From Verrucomicrobiota bacterium (lineage in GTDB: Bacteria > Verrucomicrobiota > Verrucomicrobiia > Limisphaerales > JADLHS01), in NCBI GenBank assembly GCA_013140495.1, contig JABFSR010000156.1, positions 1 to 36,088 of the forward strand: 36,088 nt of DNA, given 5' to 3'. Made by a program: the position numbers and the translations under genes. Below, in pieces: positions 31,641 to 36,088 of this stretch. Under the pieces are notes generated by a model. That model was not told where the DNA came from. It saw only the letters and a program-made list of their open reading frames with translations, and did not search any database. Within the stretch, counting starts at the first letter, position 1. Each line of letters starts with the position of its first letter.

Positions 31641-32975
31641 ATGAAACGAATCCTCTCACTCGCTCACGCTGCAAAGGCTCTTTCCAAATTCTCACTCGTC
31701 GGACTGGCCGCACTCGCATTCATCACCGGTTGCGCCACGTTCAAGTCCGAAACCGGATTCACCAGCCTCTTCGATGGCAAATCACTCAAAGGCTGGACGC
31801 TCGTGGGCAAAATTGGCGATGGCTACGGTGTCACCAACAACGTGATCTATTGCGCCAGGGGCGGCGGCGGGAATCTTTTGACCGAGAGGGAATATGCCGA
31901 CTTTGTTCTGCGTTTTGAATTCAAACTCGAAGAAGGCGGTAACAATGGGATCGGCATTCGCGCGCCGCTCCAAGGCGATGCCGCCTACGAGGGAATGGAG
32001 ATCCAAATCCTTGAAGAAGGCGCGGCTGATGCCGGCAAATGGGGCAAGCTCAAGCCCGAACAATTTCATGGCTCGGTCTATGGCGTCATCGCGGCCCGCA
32101 AAGGCGCGCTCCGACCTCCCGGCCAGTGGAACTTCGAGGAAATCATTGCCAACGGACGCCAGATCAAAGTCGTTCTCAACGGGCGCACCATTCTGGACGC
32201 GAGCCTCAACTCCGTCACGGATGCCGACAAGATTCTCAAGCACCCGGGCCTGTTTCGCGATCGCGGCCATATCGGCTTCCTCGGCCACAACGACTACGTC
32301 GAGTTCCGCAACATTCGCATCAAGGAACTTACGCCGCGCGCCGAGGAGAACAATACAGCACCGGCCGGCTTCAAGGCATTGTTCAACGGCAAAAACCTAG
32401 AGGGTTGGAAAGGTCTCGTCGGAGATCCAAAAAAGCGCGCTGCAACGGATGCAGCCACGCTTGCTGCCGCACAACAAAAGGCAGACGCGGTCGCGGCAGA
32501 AAACTGGAAGGTGGAGGACGGTGCGCTCGTCTATCGTGGAACGAATTTCGACAATCTCTGCACAACGAGCAACTACGCCGACTTCGAGATGTTTGCAGAT
32601 TGGAAGATCGAGCCTCATGCCGACAGTGGGCTCTATTTGCGCGGCACGCCGCAGGTTCAAATCTGGGATCCGTTCACCCAACCAGCGCAGAGTGGCAGTG
32701 AAATTGGCTCCGGCGGTCTTTACAACAACAAGTCAAACCTGAGCAAACCGTTTCAGGTTTCAGACAAACCCATAGGGGAATGGAATCGTTTTCACATCGT
32801 AATGGTCGGCGACAAGCTCCACATCTTCCTCAACGGCGATATCGTAGCCCGCGCCAATACGCTTGAAAATTATTGGGAGAACGGCAAGCCGCTGTATCCA
32901 ACCGGGCAGCTTGAACTCCAGGCGCATAAAAGTGTCGTGTATTTCAAGAACCTCTATATTCGCGAACTGAAGTGA
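31641..32975 (+). CDS. lipoprotein with two DUF1080 (3-keto-disaccharide hydrolase type) domains
   Basis: 444 aa. The ATG at 31641 gives a lipoprotein signal with lipobox ITGC; the mature protein would be anchored by that Cys. The first DUF1080 domain starts at [17 protein letters not shown] and the second at [17 protein letters not shown] near residue 235; both carry the typical concanavalin-like strands ([20 protein letters not shown]) and closing [21 protein letters not shown]06439 members include enzymes acting on 3-keto sugars, and the family is greatly expanded in PVC and Bacteroidota. A 36-residue Ala/Asp/Lys-rich insertion follows the start of the second domain. Likely acts on sugars at the outer membrane. 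Confidence 0.9.
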   Translation: MKRILSLAHAAKALSKFSLVGLAALAFITGCATFKSETGFTSLFDGKSLKGWTLVGKIGDGYGVTNNVIYCARGGGGNLLTEREYADFVLRFEFKLEEGGNNGIGIRAPLQGDAAYEGMEIQILEEGAADAGKWGKLKPEQFHGSVYGVIAARKGALRPPGQWNFEEIIANGRQIKVVLNGRTILDASLNSVTDADKILKHPGLFRDRGHIGFLGHNDYVEFRNIRIKELTPRAEENNTAPAGFKALFNGKNLEGWKGLVGDPKKRAATDAATLAAAQQKADAVAAENWKVEDGALVYRGTNFDNLCTTSNYADFEMFADWKIEPHADSGLYLRGTPQVQIWDPFTQPAQSGSEIGSGGLYNNKSNLSKPFQVSDKPIGEWNRFHIVMVGDKLHIFLNGDIVARANTLENYWENGKPLYPTGQLELQAHKSVVYFKNLYIRELK

Positions 32976-32981
32976 CGGGAC

Positions 32982-32999
32982 GCCGATTTCCAAATCGGC
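32982..32999. repeat. perfect palindrome GCCGATTT-CC-AAATCGGC
   Basis: An 8-bp stem with a 2-base centre in the 28-base gap between the converging DUF1080 and LolA-like genes. It may act as a weak bidirectional terminator, although no T run follows on either strand. Confidence 0.55.
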
Positions 33000-33003
33000 T
33001 CCC

Positions 33004-33801
33004 CTACCTGCCCAAAGGTTCGGTGATTTTGAAGTCAGCATCTGGAATCCACTGGAAGACCTTTTGATCAAAGTTTGGATTCATTACCGCATTGGTGAAA
33101 TCATTCCGCATCCGCGAGCCGTCAATAAACGTCATCTCCGTGCTGGTCAGCGCAAAGTCATTTGTTGCCAGACCAACGGTTATCTCCCTCATCATCTTCC
33201 GGGCGAACGCGCTTGCGGGCTGAAGCCCCAGTTGCCACGAGCCGTTCGTTTCCGTGAGTGAGAGCAAACGGAATTGCGAATCAAACTCCGCCCGGTCGCG
33301 AGGAAAACCCGCTTCAAGCAGCGATAGCGCGTCGCGCCATTCGCCTGACGTTTTTGTATTGAGCGGATAGCGTTCCGCACGCTTGAGCAACGGATAGATC
33401 ACCCACATCTCATCAGCGTCACGCATGGCGATCGTCTGCGAAGGTGTGAGCAGCTCCCACCGAAAACGATTCGGTGTGGCAAAGCGCAGGTGACCTGTGG
33501 CAAAAAGTGGTTTCGTCAGTGTCTTGAGCGTCCGCGTCTGAATGAAGTCCGCCTCCCAGGTATGCAGATTCGTTTGAGCGGCGAGCCAGCCTGTGACGAC
33601 AGCATTGGTGTCAACCGCAGCGACACGAAAGCACCAAGCACCAAGCACCAAGCTCCAAAGAAACTTCAAACACCAAGTTCCAATGCGAAAAATCCGCACG
33701 TAAAATTGATCGGTGTTTGGAGTTTGGAGATTCATTGGAGCTTGGAAGTTGGTGGTTGGAGCTTTTTCCCCATCGTCCATACCGGCACAAAGTGATACCA
33801 T
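33004..33801 (-). CDS. LolA-like outer-membrane lipoprotein carrier protein
   Basis: 265 aa from the ATG at 33801; ATGs at 33780 and 33735 are alternatives, and no Shine-Dalgarno decides. The N-terminal 50 residues come from an inverted heptamer repeat, whose distal arm encodes a hydrophobic, Trp/Leu-rich stretch (GTWCLKFLWSLVLGAWCF) that serves as signal peptide. The mature part matches the LolA/RseB fold: HTWEADFIQTRTLKTLTKPL, PNRFRWELLTPSQTIAMRDA, and EMWVIYPLLKRAERYPL. LolA-like proteins of this kind occur beside MMPL exporters in aryl polyene and related clusters. The first 70 bases overlap the end of the upstream exporter/acyltransferase gene in another frame. Confidence 0.85.
   Translation of the reverse strand: MVSLCAGMDDGEKAPTTNFQAPMNLQTPNTDQFYVRIFRIGTWCLKFLWSLVLGAWCFRVAAVDTNAVVTGWLAAQTNLHTWEADFIQTRTLKTLTKPLFATGHLRFATPNRFRWELLTPSQTIAMRDADEMWVIYPLLKRAERYPLNTKTSGEWRDALSLLEAGFPRDRAEFDSQFRLLSLTETNGSWQLGLQPASAFARKMMREITVGLATNDFALTSTEMTFIDGSRMRNDFTNAVMNPNFDQKVFQWIPDADFKITEPLGR
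33631..33763. repeat. inverted heptamer repeat across the exporter/LolA junction
   Basis: GCACCAA occurs three times at 33631-33651, then GCTCCAA and degenerate units to about 33684. Facing units of TTTGGAG/CTTGGAA type lie at about 33711-33763. The right arm codes for the last residues of the upstream gene (LQPPTSKLQ) and, in another frame, for the start of the LolA-like protein (APTTNFQAPMNLQTP). The left arm gives the signal peptide. Confidence 0.8.
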
Positions 33802-36088
33802 TGCTCGACATGCTGTCGAATGGACGGCTCGAACGCACGCAAGATTTCCTGTGTCAGTTGAACGCGCGCCTCACGACTTCCAATCGCACCCCGGTCATAT
33901 TGAATCTCTGGCAGAATCTGCGCCGAGTAATGCCCGTCCTTCCTCACAACTTGCACCGGGACAATTGCGCAACCGGACGCCCGCGCCAGTTCCGCCGCTG
34001 CGTTGGAAGCCTGAAACGGTCTGCCAAATAATTCCACCGTCACCGCCGTAGGCGCTGGCGGACGATCCACCAGCAACGCCACCGTCGCACCTTCGTTCAG
34101 TCGCTTGATGATTTCAACAAACGCGAACGCATCCTGGCCGACGACGAGCGTTTCAATCCCCCAGCGTGCGCGCGAACTCTGCCTCAGTTCCGTCAACCGC
34201 TCGTCCGGCTCCGCTTGCGTGAGCACCAGCATCTTTACGCCCTTCTTCACCATGAACGCACCACCGAACTCCCAGTTGCCCAAATGCGGCGTCACAAACA
34301 ACACGCCGCGCCCACGCCCGCTCGCAGACTGAAACACCTCCCACCCGTTCCACTCGCCCAGCCAGCGATCCACTGCGGTGCCGCTCTCGAAATGCCAGAG
34401 GTCGGCAACCTTGATTGCGAAGTTGGTGAACAACGTGCGGGCCGCCTTCTCCGCCGCAGGGCGATCTCCATTCAACACCGGCAACAGGTTTTGAATCACC
34501 ACTTCGCGACGGTGGGGAGCAATAAGCCAATAGATCGAACCGGCGGTACGTGCCAATGTTTCGCAAACACCCATCGGCAGCCAACGCGCCACGACAAGCC
34601 CGAGCCACCACAGTTTTGCTCCGTAGAGACTGGATGGTGTCGTGCGTGGCACGTCAGGTGACTCGCACTTGCCGCTAGCGAATGTCCGCCACCAGACCGG
34701 AAGCAGGAACACCGAGATGAGCATGTTCGCGGCAATGCCCACCGCACAGACCCGGCCAAGGCTCGCCATGCCTGCGTTGCTTGAAAGTCCAAGCGATCCA
34801 AATCCTGCCACTGCCGTTCCTCCGCACAACAGCAACGCCCGCCCCACCGACTGATGCGCCACGAGCAAGTCGCCGTGATGCCGCCGCAGAGCGAGTTGCA
34901 TGAAAAGACTGTAATCCACACCCGTGCCGAGAATCAGCGGCACAGCCATCAGGCTCAGAAGATTCCACGACCAACCGGCCAGCCTCATAACCGCGAGCAA
35001 ACAAAGCCCGCTGATGAACAGAATACCGAGGCTGAGAATAATTTCCGGCAATTGTCGAAACGCGAACCAGAGAGAGAGCAACACAAGCCCCATCATCGGC
35101 AACACGAGCTTCCACATGTTTTGCTTCACCACACCAAGCACCGTGCCACCAAGCAATTCCCACCCAGCGAGCCAGACGCCGCCTTGCGGGAGTTGTGTTC
35201 CCAACTCGGCGAGCGCACTTGCGTTCATCGAGTTCGTTGGCGGGAAAAGAAACCCGACCGCGTAGAAGTTCGTCACTTCGCGCGCGACCAGTTTGTCGAG
35301 AATCCAACTGCATAGCGCATTCGTAGGCCAAAAGACATTCGTTGTCATGGATGCTCGTTGCCATGTGTCCAGCAGACTGTCGGTCAAGCCGAGTGCGTCG
35401 GTCGAAAAGCCACCCGCAAATGCAGCGGTGTGAAACGCCTCTCGCCGCGCAACAAGCTGCTGGACTGTCGCTCGATTGACTGACTGTGATTCCGGTCGGG
35501 GCCAGAGCATCGTCGGAATGGTGAACCCGCCAAGCACACCGTTGGACACGGCCTGATTGAGTGCTGGCTGCACGGCATCGAGACGGCGGGCGACTTCGCT
35601 TTCATTGCGTCCGGCGACGACAAGCCAGAGCGGATCACGCTTTTGGTTGAGATTATCCTTGATGGCTTCGAGCGCTGCGTAGGCCTGACTGTCACGCGGT
35701 TGCAACGCAGTAGAACTGCCATCCATTTGCGGCAGACCGGACAGCAATGTGACAACGCAGAAAACAATCAACGCGGCGCTGATGGCGAATACGAGTTTGA
35801 TGCGCGCCGCCCCGGGAGCGCCGGCGTCTCGCCGGCGTGTTTCTTGGACTGGATTGGGAGAACTCGCCGACGAGACGCCAGCGCTCCCGGGAGAGTTGCG
35901 TCGGTCGGGAAACAGTGGCGGCAGAAATGCGAAGATCATCACCAACGCCGAAAGCACCACGCCAATGGCGACAAGCGACCCAAGTTGCGCGAGACCCGGC
36001 AGACCACCGAAGTTCAAAACGAGAAATGCTGCAATGGTCGTGATCGCCGCCCACAGAATACTTGGTGCAATGCCCCGGCGGATTTCAG
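33732..36088 (-). CDS. MMPL/RND-type exporter fused to LpxL-like acyltransferase (5' end beyond window)
   Basis: The frame is open to the right edge; 784 residues are visible. The first part is the second half of an MMPL exporter: helices such as WAAITTIAAFLVL and VLSALVMIFAFLPPL, a large outer loop, then a helix group with GTGVDYSLFMQLALRRH, the RND-type motif. From about residue 500 a lysophospholipid acyltransferase domain follows, with catalytic HLGNWE (H-X4-E), ALLVDRPP and CAIVPVQVVRKDG. MMPL exporter and acyltransferase are usually separate proteins in aryl polyene and related clusters, so the fusion is notable. The C-terminus after WYHFVPVW is repeat-derived. A palindromic element is inserted in a loop between two helices. 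A role in making and placing a lipid or polyene at the outer membrane is inferred. Confidence 0.85.
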   Translation of the reverse strand, partial: EIRRGIAPSILWAAITTIAAFLVLNFGGLPGLAQLGSLVAIGVVLSALVMIFAFLPPLFPDRRNSPGSAGVSSASSPNPVQETRRRDAGAPGAARIKLVFAISAALIVFCVVTLLSGLPQMDGSSTALQPRDSQAYAALEAIKDNLNQKRDPLWLVVAGRNESEVARRLDAVQPALNQAVSNGVLGGFTIPTMLWPRPESQSVNRATVQQLVARREAFHTAAFAGGFSTDALGLTDSLLDTWQRASMTTNVFWPTNALCSWILDKLVAREVTNFYAVGFLFPPTNSMNASALAELGTQLPQGGVWLAGWELLGGTVLGVVKQNMWKLVLPMMGLVLLSLWFAFRQLPEIILSLGILFISGLCLLAVMRLAGWSWNLLSLMAVPLILGTGVDYSLFMQLALRRHHGDLLVAHQSVGRALLLCGGTAVAGFGSLGLSSNAGMASLGRVCAVGIAANMLISVFLLPVWWRTFASGKCESPDVPRTTPSSLYGAKLWWLGLVVARWLPMGVCETLARTAGSIYWLIAPHRREVVIQNLLPVLNGDRPAAEKAARTLFTNFAIKVADLWHFESGTAVDRWLGEWNGWEVFQSASGRGRGVLFVTPHLGNWEFGGAFMVKKGVKMLVLTQAEPDERLTELRQSSRARWGIETLVVGQDAFAFVEIIKRLNEGATVALLVDRPPAPTAVTVELFGRPFQASNAAAELARASGCAIVPVQVVRKDGHYSAQILPEIQYDRGAIGSREARVQLTQEILRAFEPSIRQHVEQWYHFVPVWTMGKKLQPPTSKLQ
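35814..35888. repeat. palindromic GGGAGCG...CGCTCCC element inside the exporter gene
   Basis: Arms at 35814-35836 and 35866-35888 are near-perfect reverse complements and match the intergenic copy at 6629-6694. It is in frame and encodes PGSAGVSSAS...RRRDAGAPG in a loop between two membrane helices. 75 bases long, a multiple of three. Confidence 0.82.

Overview
The window looks like a GC-rich chromosomal fragment of a Verrucomicrobiota bacterium, probably of the Pedosphaera/Limisphaerales type. The evidence is the gene content: a DUF1501 plus PSD1-type cytochrome c/DUF1549/DUF1553 pair, two DUF1080 domains in one lipoprotein, a Sig-70_X6-type ECF sigma factor next to a WD40 receptor kinase, a pseudopilin with a C-terminal DGH motif, and many palindromic and inverted-heptamer repeats inside and between genes. 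No rRNA, tRNA, CRISPR array or transposase was seen. The lineage is inferred from family content, not from a marker gene search.

Layout. 1-721 (-): truncated WecA/TagO-type sugar-phosphate transferase. 837-1726: two small hypotheticals. 1887-3797 (+): lysyl-tRNA synthetase with two unusual insertions. 3802-6087 (+): an unrecognised 761-aa protein. 6095-6503: a broken second copy of the 3' end of lysS. 6504-6815: repeats. 6816-11719 (+): NIPSNAP protein, DUF1501 protein and PSD1 protein. 11948-13150 (+): mqnC of the futalosine menaquinone pathway. 13308-20563 (-): secreted NHL/Kelch protein, ECF sigma factor and Ser/Thr kinase with 16 WD40 repeats; the kinase and NHL/Kelch genes share an upstream 31-bp motif. 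20969-23155 (+): M29 aminopeptidase, zinc-ribbon membrane protein and HAD hydrolase. 23320-26676 (-): pseudopilin and a membrane-anchored PQQ-propeller protein with two zinc-binding regions. 26875-28577 (+): TPR protein, small helical protein and alpha/beta hydrolase. 28660-30764 (-): secreted cyclophilin, cytoplasmic cyclophilin, small protein and Nudix hydrolase. 30925-32975 (+): Spy-like secreted protein and DUF1080 lipoprotein. 33004-36088 (-): LolA-like protein and a truncated MMPL exporter/acyltransferase fusion, probably the edge of an aryl-polyene-like cluster.

Two themes stand out. First, the lysS locus: an orphan gene is flanked by two diverged copies of the lysS 3' end and by a 9-bp direct repeat, as if a segment carrying its own lysS 3' end had displaced the resident end. 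Second, repeats in coding sequence: at least three inverted-heptamer elements and two palindromic elements lie in frame within genes. One supplies the signal peptide of the PSD1 protein, one a surface loop of MqnC, and one is read in two frames at the exporter/LolA junction.

Most other genes are ordinary housekeeping or PVC-typical accessory genes. ORF boundaries are well supported. Promoters and operators are tentative because Shine-Dalgarno signals are weak at most starts.
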